NCBI GenBank assembly: GCA_030064845.1
Contig: JASJEC010000088.1
Location: forward strand, 1-49,377
Source: Kiloniellales bacterium
Lineage (GTDB): Bacteria > Pseudomonadota > Alphaproteobacteria > Kiloniellales > JAKSDN01
Length of the DNA stretch: 49,377 bases
Reading direction: 5' to 3'
Within the stretch, counting starts at the first letter, position 1. Each line of letters begins with the position of its first letter. Positions 24,335-32,942 of this stretch are shown one piece after another. The notes under the pieces were generated by a model. That model had not been told where the DNA came from, did not search any database, and was given only the letters and a program-made list of their open reading frames with translations. A program made the translations under genes and the position numbers.

Positions 24335-25825
24335 ATGTCACGCTCCGACAGCGCCGCTCTGATCGCCCTGGGACTCGACCGGGACGGGGCCGAGCCCCTG
24401 CAGCGCCAGCTCTACCGCCAGGTGCGCGAGGCGGTGCTTGCCGGACGCCTCGCGCCGGGCACCCGCCTGCCCTCGTCGCGCGGCCTGGCGCGCGAGCTGC
24501 GCTGCTCGCGCAACACCGTGGTCGGCGCCTACGACCAGCTCTACAGCGAGGGCTATCTCGAGGGTCAGCTCGGCTCCGGCACCTACGTGTCCCAGGTGCT
24601 GCCGGAAGAGCTTCTCTCCGCCCGGCCCGGGCGGGACGCGCCGCCGGCGGACCGCCGAAGCGCCGCTCTGTCGCGGCGCGGCCGGGCCCTGCTGGCGCCA
24701 CCGGTCTCGCGGGGCCCACGCCACCGGGCCTTCTCACCCGGCTTCCCCGAGGTCGAGAGCTTTCCCTTCGAGCTCTGGTCCCGCGCGCTGGCGCGGGTCT
24801 GGCGCCGGCCGCCGCGCGATCTCCTGGCCCACGGCGACCCGGCCGGCTACCCGCCGCTGCGCCGCGCCATCGCCAACTATCTCCGGGCGGTGCGGGCTCT
24901 GGACTGCAGCGCCGGGCAGGTGATCATCACCAGCGGCGCCCAGCAGGGCCTCGACCTGACGGCGCGCTTCCTGCTCGATCCCGGTGACCGGGTCTGGATC
25001 GAGGAACCCGGCTATCCGGGGCTGCGCGGACCGCTGGTCGCCAACGGGGCCGAGATCGTGCCAGTACCGGTCGACGGCGAGGGTCTCTCGCTCGAGGCCG
25101 GTGTCGCGCGGGCGCCGGACGCGCGCCTGGCGATCGTCTCGCCCTCGCACCAATACCCGCTCGGCGTCACCATGACCCTGGCCCGCCGCCTCGCGCTGCT
25201 CGACTGGGCGCGCGGCGCCGACGCCTGGATCCTGGAGGACGACTACGACAGCGAGTTCCGCTACGCCGGCCGTCCGCTGACGGCGATGCAGGGCCTCGAG
25301 CCGCCCGGCGGCGACCGGGTGATCTATCTCGGCAGCTTCTCCAAGGTCTTGTTCCCCTCGATCAGGCTGGGCTACATCGTGGTCCCGGAAGACCTCGCCG
25401 AGGCCTTCGCCCAGGCCCGGCGGGCGGTCGACGACCACCCCTCGGCGGTTGTCCAGCCGGTGCTCGCCGACTTCATCGACGAGGGCCATTTCGCCGCCCA
25501 CCTGCGCCGCATGCGCCTGCTCTACGCCGAGCGCCAGGCCGCCCTGGTCGCCGCCGCCGGACGCCACCTTTCGGGGCTTCTGACGGTCGCGCCCGACGAG
25601 GCCGGCATGCACCTGGTCGCCCGCCCGACCCCGGCGCTGGCCGGACGGATGAGCGACCTGGAGATGGCGGACCGCGCGGCGGCGGCCGGCATCACGGTCT
25701 GGCCGCTCTCGGCCTACTACCTGGAGCAGGCGAACGACAACGGCCTCATGCTCGGCTACGCCGGCGTACCGGAAGCGGAGATCGAGGCCAAGGCCCGGGA
25801 TCTGGCCGAGGCGCTGAGTACCTGA
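24335..25825 (+). CDS. MocR-family transcriptional regulator (GntR HTH + aminotransferase domain)
   Basis: The 496-aa product has an N-terminal winged helix (residues ~20-85: LQRQLYRQVREAVLAGRL, GTRLPSSRGLARELRCSRNTV, EGYLEGQLGSGTYV), then a linker. The fold-type-I aminotransferase domain follows (~125-496) with SGAQQGLDLTARFLLDPGD, ILEDDYDSEFRY (PLP ring Asp) and YLGSFSKVLFPSIRLGY (PLP-binding Lys). Relatives include GabR, PdxR and TauR. ATG 24335 is where regulator similarity begins; the frame is open further upstream antisense to the amidotransferase gene. It probably controls the divergent amidotransferase-GNAT operon. The effector is unknown. Confidence 0.92.
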   Translation: MSRSDSAALIALGLDRDGAEPLQRQLYRQVREAVLAGRLAPGTRLPSSRGLARELRCSRNTVVGAYDQLYSEGYLEGQLGSGTYVSQVLPEELLSARPGRDAPPADRRSAALSRRGRALLAPPVSRGPRHRAFSPGFPEVESFPFELWSRALARVWRRPPRDLLAHGDPAGYPPLRRAIANYLRAVRALDCSAGQVIITSGAQQGLDLTARFLLDPGDRVWIEEPGYPGLRGPLVANGAEIVPVPVDGEGLSLEAGVARAPDARLAIVSPSHQYPLGVTMTLARRLALLDWARGADAWILEDDYDSEFRYAGRPLTAMQGLEPPGGDRVIYLGSFSKVLFPSIRLGYIVVPEDLAEAFAQARRAVDDHPSAVVQPVLADFIDEGHFAAHLRRMRLLYAERQAALVAAAGRHLSGLLTVAPDEAGMHLVARPTPALAGRMSDLEMADRAAAAGITVWPLSAYYLEQANDNGLMLGYAGVPEAEIEAKARDLAEALST

Positions 25826-25829
25826 TGCC

Positions 25830-27299
25830 TCAGAGATAGGTCCCTTTCTCATCGCGCAGGCGCTTCTCGAACTTCTGGGCGTTCTTGCTCCAGAGCGCCA
25901 GTGTCTGCTTCGAGTGGATCTTCTTCACCGTCCGGCGGCCGAGTCGCCGGCAGGTCCGCTCGTAGTTCCGGCGCACCCGTTGAACGTGCGTGCGGCGCAA
26001 GTGCCCGATGTCGCGCTGGACATGCTGGAGGTGCCCTCGATGGCAGAGGAGCGTCCGGTCGTCTTCTCGACAGAAGCAGAGGATGAGATTCTCCAGATCC
26101 TCGAGGATCTGCTGCTCCAAGGCACGGCTACGCGCGTCGTCCCCCAACAGCCAGAAGAGGCTTCCGGGAAATCGAATTGCAGCCACGAAGAACCACTCGG
26201 CGCCGATCTCGAAGGAACTGCTGGGCTCCGGCCAGGCGAACGCGCCATTCGGACCACGGAAGAGCTCGATCAACCAGGACCAGGTCTCGTTATCCAGGTC
26301 TTTCAGGGAAGCCCTGAGATCGCCATAGAAGACGTCGGAATCGAGACTGTTGCAGGACAGGCCGCAGATTTCCCGTCGGATCTCCTGTGCGAGCCGCGGC
26401 TGATGTCGCCAGCTCTCGGGATCATCGGCACGGAACGACCGGCTGGTGATGCCGACCAGCTCCTGATCGCCCCGAATCGACAGGCCGAGTTGCACGATCA
26501 GCGACTCGATCATCGGTCTGTAGGTGTCGGCCACCGGGCCGTTGGCCTTGCCCTTGACCTGGTCCAGCCATTTTCCTTCCTCGACCTCCATGGTCACGTG
26601 GGGCCGGTCCTGAGGATCGCGCAGGGAAAGGATGTCGATGCCCTTGCCGAGATAGTCGGCATAGCTCGCCACGCAGTGGTTCATCCGCGCGCCCTCCTGG
26701 GCGAGCGACTCGGGGGTCTCCAGGAGGGCGATGCGAAAACCGTCGGGGAAGCTGACCAGAGTCTGGTCTGTGTACCGCCTGGCGTCCGCGCTGAAGCGCC
26801 TTGCCTGCGCCACGGCGTCGGGCAGGGCGACCCGCTCGATGCGGCCGAGTTTGTCGGCATCGAGGCTCTTGAAATAGGTTAGGACACCGGACAGTTCGAC
26901 CGCCAGCTCCTGGGCAAGCCGGCCTTCCATGTCGATCCAGTAGACGCCATTCGGAAGCGCCGCTTCCAGCCAGTCCGGGTGCGGGCTTTCGTAGGTTGTC
27001 TCGAAGCACGGGTTGCAGGCCTCGGCGGCGTCGGTGGGCCACTCCACGTCCACGAAGCTCCCGCCTTCGCCAGCCGGACGGCGCAGCCGCACGACCCGGC
27101 CCGCCGCCGGGAAATCCTTGATGATCCAGCGACGCGCGACGCGGTCGAGCCAGCGCCCGATGGTCGGGTTCTCGGTGGTCCCGCGGACCTGCGCGATGAA
27201 GCGCTCCACGTCCCAGCTGTTTAAAACGTTCCTACTCACGGCAATAGCCCAGCGTCTTCCGCGCGCCGAAGCGGCACGGGCGACGGGGCCCACGCGCAC
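25830..27299 (-). CDS. PcfJ-like domain protein
   Basis: A 489-aa protein with a PcfJ-like domain in the middle, around residues 205-270: EGARMNHCVASYADYLGKG, DILSLRDPQDRPHVTMEVEE and WLDQVKGKANGPV. This domain was named from an enterococcal conjugative plasmid but is widespread on chromosomes and has no settled activity. The Met-x-His-Cys motif is intact. The C-terminus is very basic with a CxxH-like cluster (LCHRGHLQHVQRDIGH). The start is uncertain: ATG 27299 is the longest, but GTG 27239 (VSRNVLNSW) begins more protein-like sequence. Convergent with MocR, 4 bp apart. No other conjugation genes are nearby. Confidence 0.72.
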   Translation of the reverse strand: MRVGPVARAASARGRRWAIAVSRNVLNSWDVERFIAQVRGTTENPTIGRWLDRVARRWIIKDFPAAGRVVRLRRPAGEGGSFVDVEWPTDAAEACNPCFETTYESPHPDWLEAALPNGVYWIDMEGRLAQELAVELSGVLTYFKSLDADKLGRIERVALPDAVAQARRFSADARRYTDQTLVSFPDGFRIALLETPESLAQEGARMNHCVASYADYLGKGIDILSLRDPQDRPHVTMEVEEGKWLDQVKGKANGPVADTYRPMIESLIVQLGLSIRGDQELVGITSRSFRADDPESWRHQPRLAQEIRREICGLSCNSLDSDVFYGDLRASLKDLDNETWSWLIELFRGPNGAFAWPEPSSSFEIGAEWFFVAAIRFPGSLFWLLGDDARSRALEQQILEDLENLILCFCREDDRTLLCHRGHLQHVQRDIGHLRRTHVQRVRRNYERTCRRLGRRTVKKIHSKQTLALWSKNAQKFEKRLRDEKGTYL

Positions 27300-27601
27300 G
27301 CGCGGATTAAACCGGCATGGTTCTCAGCCGGTTCTCGAAGGTTGAAATTTCAGGATCGGCGCCCGGCGGTCGGCCGCGGCGCTCATGAAAAGACGCGGTG
27401 GCTAACCGGCGCGGAAACAGGCCGACCCGATGATTCTCATTTCTTGCTCGTTCATCGGGGTCTCGTTTCCTTCGAAAGGGTTCCCGCCCTCAGCGCGGGA
27501 CGCAGTGTCTATCAAAACACGAATGAAATGTCCACAGGCCTTGGCCAGAAAAGAGCCGGCAGTCTGCAAGAGACGACCGGCCCTTCTACTTGACCGTGAG
27601 A
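27300..27601. other. Gene-free region of about 300 bp
   Basis: It lies between the PcfJ-like gene and the YceI gene, both leftward. A small hairpin CCGGC...GCCGG occurs near 27312-27330. A 17-codon minus-strand frame at 27402-27455 (MNEQEMRIIGS...) was judged insufficient for a gene. No repeat family member or RNA gene was seen. Confidence 0.5.
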
Positions 27602-28201
27602 CTAATTCTCGCGGTCCATCATCTCCGTGTTGATCTCGATGAAGATCATGCCGGTCGAGATGCTGCCGACGTTGAACGCCAGGTGGTCGATCTCGGTCCT
27701 GGCGGCGAAGGCCACCCAGTCGCCCCTGTAGTAGTCGATGAACTTGGCCACCGGGTGGGGGCCGCGGTGGGTCAGTTCGACCTGCAGGGTGACCGGCTTG
27801 GTCACGCCGTGGATGGTCAGGTCGCCGGTCACATCGGCGGTTTTCTCGCCGGTGCGCTTCACCGCCGTGCTCTTGAAGGTGATCTCCGGGTACTTCTCGA
27901 CGTTCAGGTAGTCGGCGGCCTTCAAGTGCTTGTCCAGCGCGGGCACCCCGGTCGAGACGCTGCTCGTGTCGATCGAGACGACGATGCTCGAGTTCTCCAC
28001 GTTCTCGGGATCGAGAATCAGCTTGCCCTTGGCCCTGGTGAACTCGCCGTGCTGCATGGACACGCCCGCGTGGCTCCAGCCGAAGAAGATCTCGGTATGG
28101 CCCGGATCGAAGTAATAGGTCTCCTTGGCGGCGGCCGGGGCCGCCAGCAGCGCGGCGGCGAGCGCCACCGCCGCCGTGTGGCAGGCGAACTTGCGGAGCA
28201 T
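27602..28201 (-). CDS. YceI-family periplasmic lipid-binding protein
   Basis: The 199-aa product has a Sec signal (LRKFACHTAAVALAAALLAAPAAA, cut before KETYY) and the YceI lipocalin-like barrel: YYFDPGHTEIFFGWSHAGVS, GKLILDPENVENSSIVVSID, FKSTAVKRTGEKTADVTGDLTIHGVTKPV. It ends HLAFNVGSISTGMIFIEINTEM. YceI proteins bind polyisoprenoids or similar amphiphiles. ATG 28201 was chosen for GGAAGGA upstream and because the signal peptide begins there; ATG 28216 is in frame. Monocistronic by spacing. Confidence 0.92.
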   Translation of the reverse strand: MLRKFACHTAAVALAAALLAAPAAAKETYYFDPGHTEIFFGWSHAGVSMQHGEFTRAKGKLILDPENVENSSIVVSIDTSSVSTGVPALDKHLKAADYLNVEKYPEITFKSTAVKRTGEKTADVTGDLTIHGVTKPVTLQVELTHRGPHPVAKFIDYYRGDWVAFAARTEIDHLAFNVGSISTGMIFIEINTEMMDREN

Positions 28202-28340
28202 CGTCGATCCTTCCATCCTGATGCGGCTGCTTGGCGATCCTAGCTTGCTTCGGGTCGGTCCCCAATAAAATCGACGTGACCGGCCGCCCGCGGAACACAA
28301 GACCGTCACGCGTATGCAATGCTACTGACTCGCGGCGGTC

Positions 28341-28403
28341 CTAGTGTTCCGATTCATAAGTTCGAGTGGTCGAACTTATGAATCAAAGGGACACTGATGC
28401 TAG
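28341..28403. repeat. TAGTGTCC-family CTAG-bounded palindrome
   Basis: CTAG at 28341 and 28400 bracket a perfect 15-bp stem GATTCATAAGTTCGA / TCGAACTTATGAATC (28351-28365, 28370-28384) with a 4-nt loop. The outer ends CTAGTGTTCC and GGGACACT pair imperfectly. The same end motif recurs at 38789. It ends 46 bp before the phoD-like gene, inside its probable promoter region. Confidence 0.8.
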
Positions 28404-28449
28404 GCTCTAGTGTGGCTGGCTCGAATCGGAAAGGAAGAGGCAAGTCCCG

Positions 28450-30276
28450 ATGAATGGCAGGGTGATTTCCAGGCGGCGGGTTCTCTACACCGTGGGCGGT
28501 GGGCTGGTTGCCGCGCCGGCGATCCTGAAGGGCCTGGCGGCCGGGGCGTCGGGCTCTTCGCCGCTCTTCACGCTGGGCGTCGGTTCGGGCGACCCGGGCG
28601 CGCACCACGTCACGCTCTGGACTCGCCTCGCACCTGACCCGCTCAACGGCGGCGGCATGGCGCCGGAGCCCGTGCCGGTGACTTGGGCGGTCGCGACCGA
28701 TCCTGACATGCTCCGGGTCATCCGGCGCGGCCGGGCGGTCGCCCTGCCGCAGAACGGCCACGCCCTGCGCGTCCTGGCCGGCGGCCTGCCGGCAAACCGC
28801 TGGCTCTACTACCGCTTCGAGGCCCTGGGTGAAGCGAGCCGGATCGGCCGGACCCGCACCTTCCCGGCGCTCGGCGACGACGATCACGAGTTCGACGACG
28901 ACGGCCACGAATTCGAGGAAGACGACGATGGGGGCGACTTCGACGACGGGGGACAGCGGGCCCGTGCGGCGCGCATGCGCTTCGCCCTGGTGTCCTGCCA
29001 GAACTATGAGCAGGGCTTCTACACCGCCTTCCGCGACATCGTCAGCCAGGACCTCGACTTCATAGTCCACGTCGGCGACTACATTTATGAAGACGGCCCG
29101 ACCTCGACTCCCATCGACCCGGGCCGGGTGCACAACGGCCCGGAAATCTTCTCGGTTGAGGACTATCGCAACCGCTACGCGCTCTACCGCCTCGACCAGG
29201 ACCTGCAGGACGCCGAAGCGCGTTTTCCGGTGGTCCACACGCCGGACGACCACGAGGTCGACAACAACGTGGCCGGCCCGATCGCCGAGGAGGGCGCGCC
29301 GTTTCAGGACGAGGAGTTCCTCCAGCGCCGCCGCAACGCCTTCCAGGTGCTGAACGAGACGATGCCCTACGGGCCGGGCGTCGGGCTGCGCGACGGCGGC
29401 AACCGGATCCAGCTCTACCGCCGGCTCGACTTTGGCCGCCTCGCCTCGCTCTTCGTGCTCGACACGCGGCAGTTCCGGACCGACCAGCCGGCCGAGGACG
29501 GCTTCGGCTCGGCCGATCCCGACAGCGCCGCTTTGGAGCCGATTCTCGGCGAGACGCTGTTCGACCCCGCGATCGAGAGCGACGCGGCCGAGATGCTCGG
29601 CGGACGCCAGGAGCGCTGGCTGAAGCGGGGCCTGCGGCGCAGCCGGGCGACCTGGAACGTGCTGGCGCAGCAGGTCATGGTGACCCGCTGGAACCTGGTC
29701 GATACGCTGTTCTTCTCGGTGCCGCCGGCGCAGCAGCCCTTCGTGGAGCCCCTGTTTAGTCAGGTCTCAGACATCCTCAACATCGACGCCTGGGACGGCT
29801 ACGGCGCGGCGCGCGATCGCATCTTCCGCTTCCTGGACAAGAGGCGCCCCTCGAACCCCGTGGTGCTGACTGGCGACATCCACTCGGCCTGGGGCGCGAA
29901 TCTGCTGAAGGACTTCGACGATCCCCAGTCCGACATCCTGGCGGCCGAGTTCGTCTGCACCGCGATCTCTTCGACCTTCGCGGCTCTCGACCCGCGACCG
30001 ATCGACGGCATCGTCAAGGCGGGCCTGCCCGCGAAGAACCCGCAGATCGAGTTCTTCAACGGCCTGTTCCGCGGCTACTGTCTGTGCGATGTCGACCGCA
30101 AGCGCTGGCGGACCACCTACCGCCGGGTCGGCACGCCGTCCGACGCGACCGATCCAAATCCACTCGCCCTGGTGCCCATGCCCGGCGACACGGTCGAGGA
30201 CGACCAGGTGCTGGAGATCGCGGCGGGCTTCAATCGGCGCGGCAGCGGCCAGCGCCTGGTGACGAAGGGCGTGTAG
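28450..30276 (+). CDS. PhoD-like alkaline phosphatase/phosphodiesterase, Tat-exported
   Basis: Periplasmic calcium/iron-dependent phosphatase releasing phosphate from monoesters and diesters. The 608-aa product has a Tat signal (SRRRVLYTVGGGLVAAPAI), the PhoD N-terminal domain (LFTLGVGSGDPGAHHVTLWTRL) and the metallophosphatase core. The core has FALVSCQNYEQGFY (iron-ligand Cys), IVHVGDYIYE, VVHTPDDHEVDNN, SLFVLDTRQFRTD and VVLTGDIHSAW. An unusual Asp/Glu/His-rich run occupies residues ~143-167 between the two domains. The TAG stop (30274-30276) is the first triplet of a palindromic repeat. GGAAGAGG precedes ATG 28450. Confidence 0.92.
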   Translation: MNGRVISRRRVLYTVGGGLVAAPAILKGLAAGASGSSPLFTLGVGSGDPGAHHVTLWTRLAPDPLNGGGMAPEPVPVTWAVATDPDMLRVIRRGRAVALPQNGHALRVLAGGLPANRWLYYRFEALGEASRIGRTRTFPALGDDDHEFDDDGHEFEEDDDGGDFDDGGQRARAARMRFALVSCQNYEQGFYTAFRDIVSQDLDFIVHVGDYIYEDGPTSTPIDPGRVHNGPEIFSVEDYRNRYALYRLDQDLQDAEARFPVVHTPDDHEVDNNVAGPIAEEGAPFQDEEFLQRRRNAFQVLNETMPYGPGVGLRDGGNRIQLYRRLDFGRLASLFVLDTRQFRTDQPAEDGFGSADPDSAALEPILGETLFDPAIESDAAEMLGGRQERWLKRGLRRSRATWNVLAQQVMVTRWNLVDTLFFSVPPAQQPFVEPLFSQVSDILNIDAWDGYGAARDRIFRFLDKRRPSNPVVLTGDIHSAWGANLLKDFDDPQSDILAAEFVCTAISSTFAALDPRPIDGIVKAGLPAKNPQIEFFNGLFRGYCLCDVDRKRWRTTYRRVGTPSDATDPNPLALVPMPGDTVEDDQVLEIAAGFNRRGSGQRLVTKGV

Positions 30277-30413
30277 ATCGGATCATGTTTAGACGGAAGC
30301 CGATCCTGCTTACGTCTAAACATGTGAATCCGATCTACATCATTGAGTTAGAGCAGATTCGCCGGGTTTGACGAATCGCCTTTAGCGATTCATCAAGCCC
30401 GGATCTGCTCTAG
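30274..30413. repeat. CTAG-family double palindromic element, copy 2
   Basis: Hairpin one (30274-30337) has ends TAGATCGGATCATGTTTAGACG and CGTCTAAACATGTG... pairing almost perfectly. Hairpin two (30351-30410) runs GAGCAGATTCGCCGGG to CCCGGATCTGCTC, followed by TAG. The spacer ATCATTGAGTTA corresponds to the spacer of copy 1. Arms differ from copy 1 (GATCGG instead of GAGCGG; GACGAATCGCC instead of GTCGGATCGCC), with matching changes on the other arm. It begins inside the stop codon of the phoD-like gene. Confidence 0.87.
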
Positions 30414-30418
30414 AACGA

Positions 30419-30448
30419 GCGCGGGCCGGGCGATCGCCCGGCCCGCGC
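30419..30448 (-). terminator. Perfect 30-bp GC palindrome downstream of acs
   Basis: GCGCGGGCCGGGCGA followed directly by its reverse complement. It lies 37 bp after the acs stop and between two convergent genes, so it is well placed as a terminator, though neither side has a strong T-tract. A cruciform or protein site is an alternative. Confidence 0.5.
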
Positions 30449-30484
30449 CAGTTCAGGACCGTAACTCAGGACCGTTTCGAAAGC

Positions 30485-32428
30485 TCAGGCCCGGTTCATG
30501 CGGTTGTCGACCAGCTCGTTGACCACGCCCGGGTCCGCCAGGGTCGAGGTGTCGCCCAGGTTCGAGTAGTCGTTCTCGGCGATCTTCCGGAGGATGCGCC
30601 GCATGATCTTGCCCGAGCGGGTCTTGGGCAGGCCGGGCGCCCACTGGATCAGGTCCGGCGAGGCGATCGGCCCGATCTCCTTGCGGACCCACTGGACCAG
30701 CTCCTTGCGCAGCTCCTCGGTCGGCTCCTCGCCGACGTTGAGGGTGACATAGGCGTATATGCCCTGGCCCTTGATGTCGTGGGGATAGCCGACCACGGCC
30801 GCCTCGGCGACCTTGTCGTGCGCGACCAACGCGCTCTCGACCTCGGCCGTGCCCATGCGGTGGCCCGAGACGTTGATCACGTCGTCGACCCGACCGGTGA
30901 TCCAGTAGTAGCCGTCCTCGTCGCGGCGGCAGCCGTCGCCGGAGAAGTAGCGGCCGGGATAGGTCGAGAAGTAGGTCTGGATGAAGCGCTCGTGGTCGCC
31001 GTAGACCGTGCGCATCTGGCCCGGCCAGGAGTCCGCGATGCAGAGGTTGCCTTCGGTCGCGCCCTCCAGCGGCTTGCCTTCGTTGTCGACGATCAGCGGC
31101 TTGATGCCGAAGAAGGGCCGCGTCGCCGAGCCCGGCTTGAGCGGCGTCGCGCCCGGCAGCGGGGTGATCAGGATGCCGCCGGTCTCGGTCTGCCACCAAG
31201 TGTCGACGATCGGGCAGCGCCCGTCGCCGACGATCTGGTAGTACCACTCCCAGGCCTCGGGGTTGATCGGCTCGCCGACCGAGCCCAGAAGGCGCAGGGT
31301 GGACCGGCTGGTGCTCTTGACCGGGTCGTCGCCCTCGCGCATCAGCGCGCGGATCGCGGTCGGCGCGGTATAGAAGGTGTTGACCTTGTGCTTGTCGCAG
31401 ACCTGCCAGAACCGCCCGAAGTCCGGATAGTTCGGTACGCCCTCGAACATCAGCGTGGTGGCGCCGTTGGCCAGCGGCCCATAGAGGATGTAGCTGTGTC
31501 CCGTGACCCAGCCGACATCGGCGGTGCACCAGTAGATGTCGCCCTCGTGGTAGTCGAAGACGTACTGGTGGGTCATCGAGGCGTAGACCATGTAGCCGCC
31601 GGTCGTGTGCAGCACGCCCTTGGGCGTTCCGGTCGAGCCGGAGGTGTAGAGGATGAACAGCGGGTCCTCGGCGTTCATCTCCTCCGGCTTGTGCTCGGGC
31701 GAGGCCTCTGCAATCAGGTCGTGGTACCAGACGTCGCGCCCGTCGCTCCAGGCGACGTCGCCGCCGGTGCGCTTGACCACGACGCACTTCTCGATGCTCG
31801 AGGTGCGCTCGATCGCCGCGTCGGAGTTCTTCTTGAGCGGGACCTTGCGGCCACCGCGGACGCCCTCGTCGGCGGTGATGATGATGTTGGAGTCGCAGTC
31901 GTGGATCCGTCCGGCCAGCGCGTCGGGCGAGAACCCGCCGAACACGACCGAGTGGATCGCGCCGATCCGGGCGCAGGCCAGCATGGCGACCGCGGCCTCG
32001 GGGATCATCGGCATGTAGATCGTGATCCGGTCGCCCTTCTTGGCGCCGATCGAGAGGAGCCCGTTGGCCAGGCGGCAGACCTCCTCGTGGAGCTCACGGT
32101 AGGTGATCTTCTTGTCGTCGCCCGGATCGTCGCCTTCCCAGATGATCGCGACCTGGTCGCCGCGCTTCTCCAGGTGCCGGTCCAGGCAGTTGTAGGCGGC
32201 GTTCAGCGTGCCGTCGTAGTACCAGCGGATGTGGACGTCGCCGGGGCCGTAGTTGACGTCCTTGACCTTGCTGTAGGGCTTGAACCAGTCGATCCGCTTG
32301 CCCTCTTCGGCCCAGTAGCCCTCGGGGTCGGTGACCGACCGCTCGTAATCCTTGAAATAGCCCGCTTCATTCGTCCAGGCCCGCTTGGCCCAGTCTTCGG
32401 AAACCGGATGGACTTGAACTTCGAACAT
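30485..32428 (-). CDS. acs: Acetyl-CoA synthetase (AMP-forming)
   Basis: Activates acetate to acetyl-CoA through acetyl-AMP. The 647-aa product is full length. Diagnostic motifs are [20 protein letters not shown] (P-loop), [32 protein letters not shown] (acetate/AMP site), [25 protein letters not shown] and [18 protein letters not shown], which contains the lysine regulated by acetylation. The N-terminal ACS lead ([26 protein letters not shown]) is present. No dedicated deacetylase or acetyltransferase is adjacent. A 157-bp gap separates it from the Rieske gene. Confidence 0.98.
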   Translation of the reverse strand: MFEVQVHPVSEDWAKRAWTNEAGYFKDYERSVTDPEGYWAEEGKRIDWFKPYSKVKDVNYGPGDVHIRWYYDGTLNAAYNCLDRHLEKRGDQVAIIWEGDDPGDDKKITYRELHEEVCRLANGLLSIGAKKGDRITIYMPMIPEAAVAMLACARIGAIHSVVFGGFSPDALAGRIHDCDSNIIITADEGVRGGRKVPLKKNSDAAIERTSSIEKCVVVKRTGGDVAWSDGRDVWYHDLIAEASPEHKPEEMNAEDPLFILYTSGSTGTPKGVLHTTGGYMVYASMTHQYVFDYHEGDIYWCTADVGWVTGHSYILYGPLANGATTLMFEGVPNYPDFGRFWQVCDKHKVNTFYTAPTAIRALMREGDDPVKSTSRSTLRLLGSVGEPINPEAWEWYYQIVGDGRCPIVDTWWQTETGGILITPLPGATPLKPGSATRPFFGIKPLIVDNEGKPLEGATEGNLCIADSWPGQMRTVYGDHERFIQTYFSTYPGRYFSGDGCRRDEDGYYWITGRVDDVINVSGHRMGTAEVESALVAHDKVAEAAVVGYPHDIKGQGIYAYVTLNVGEEPTEELRKELVQWVRKEIGPIASPDLIQWAPGLPKTRSGKIMRRILRKIAENDYSNLGDTSTLADPGVVNELVDNRMNRA

Positions 32429-32585
32429 GCTGGCGATCCCCCTTGTTCCTCGACCGGCCTCGATTGGACCTGATCGGCGCGGTTCTGTCCCTGCGCAAGG
32501 TCAAGATTATTGTCGGATTTCCGAGCCAAAACAAGGCGGCGAAACGAGGACGCGACGAGCCCCCGCAAGCCTTCCCGGCAGACCT

Positions 32586-32942
32586 TCAGCCCGCCTCCGC
32601 AGGGCCGATCAGCACAACACGGCCGCCCGGGTCGACCGCGACCGCGACGGGAGTCAGGCTGTCGCCCGCGCAGGGGCCGGCCGTGCAGAAGCCGTCCTCG
32701 ATCCGGAACAGCGCGCCGTGGGTGTGGCACATCAGGCGGCTGCCGTCGCCGTTCAGGAAGCGGTCCGGCACCCAGTCCAGGGGCGTGCCGGCGTGGGGGC
32801 AGGAATTGAGGTAGCCGTAGACTTTCTCGCCCTGGCGCACCACCAAGAGGTCGGTCGCGTCGATGCCCTCGCCCAGGGTGAAGCCGCGGCCCTCGCCGTC
32901 CTCGATCTCGTCCAGCCGGCAGAGGGCTAGCGCTTCGCTCAC
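32586..32942 (-). CDS. Rieske 2Fe-2S ferredoxin-like protein
   Basis: Small 118-aa soluble electron-transfer protein. The cluster ligands are C-x-H in NSCPHAGTPLDW and C-x2-H in RLMCHTHGALFRIEDG, the pattern of naphthalene-dioxygenase-type ferredoxins and NirD. The Cys in FCTAGPCAGDSL is also typical of this group. The start is GTG 32942, overlapping the EVE gene stop by 4 bp (GTGA), so translation is coupled. No dioxygenase partner is adjacent; redox partner unknown. Confidence 0.87.
   Translation of the reverse strand: MSEALALCRLDEIEDGEGRGFTLGEGIDATDLLVVRQGEKVYGYLNSCPHAGTPLDWVPDRFLNGDGSRLMCHTHGALFRIEDGFCTAGPCAGDSLTPVAVAVDPGGRVVLIGPAEAG

Noticed and set aside
27402..27455. 17-codon minus-strand frame MNEQEMRIIGS
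   Set aside because: Too short, no convincing ribosome binding site, no recognisable family.
7571..30413. Palindromic repeats as a CRISPR array
   Set aside because: Copies are dispersed singly over 23 kb, have no regular spacers, and no cas genes are present.
30779..32473. Plus-strand open frame of 564 codons
   Set aside because: Fully antisense to acs, whose motifs are unmistakable.
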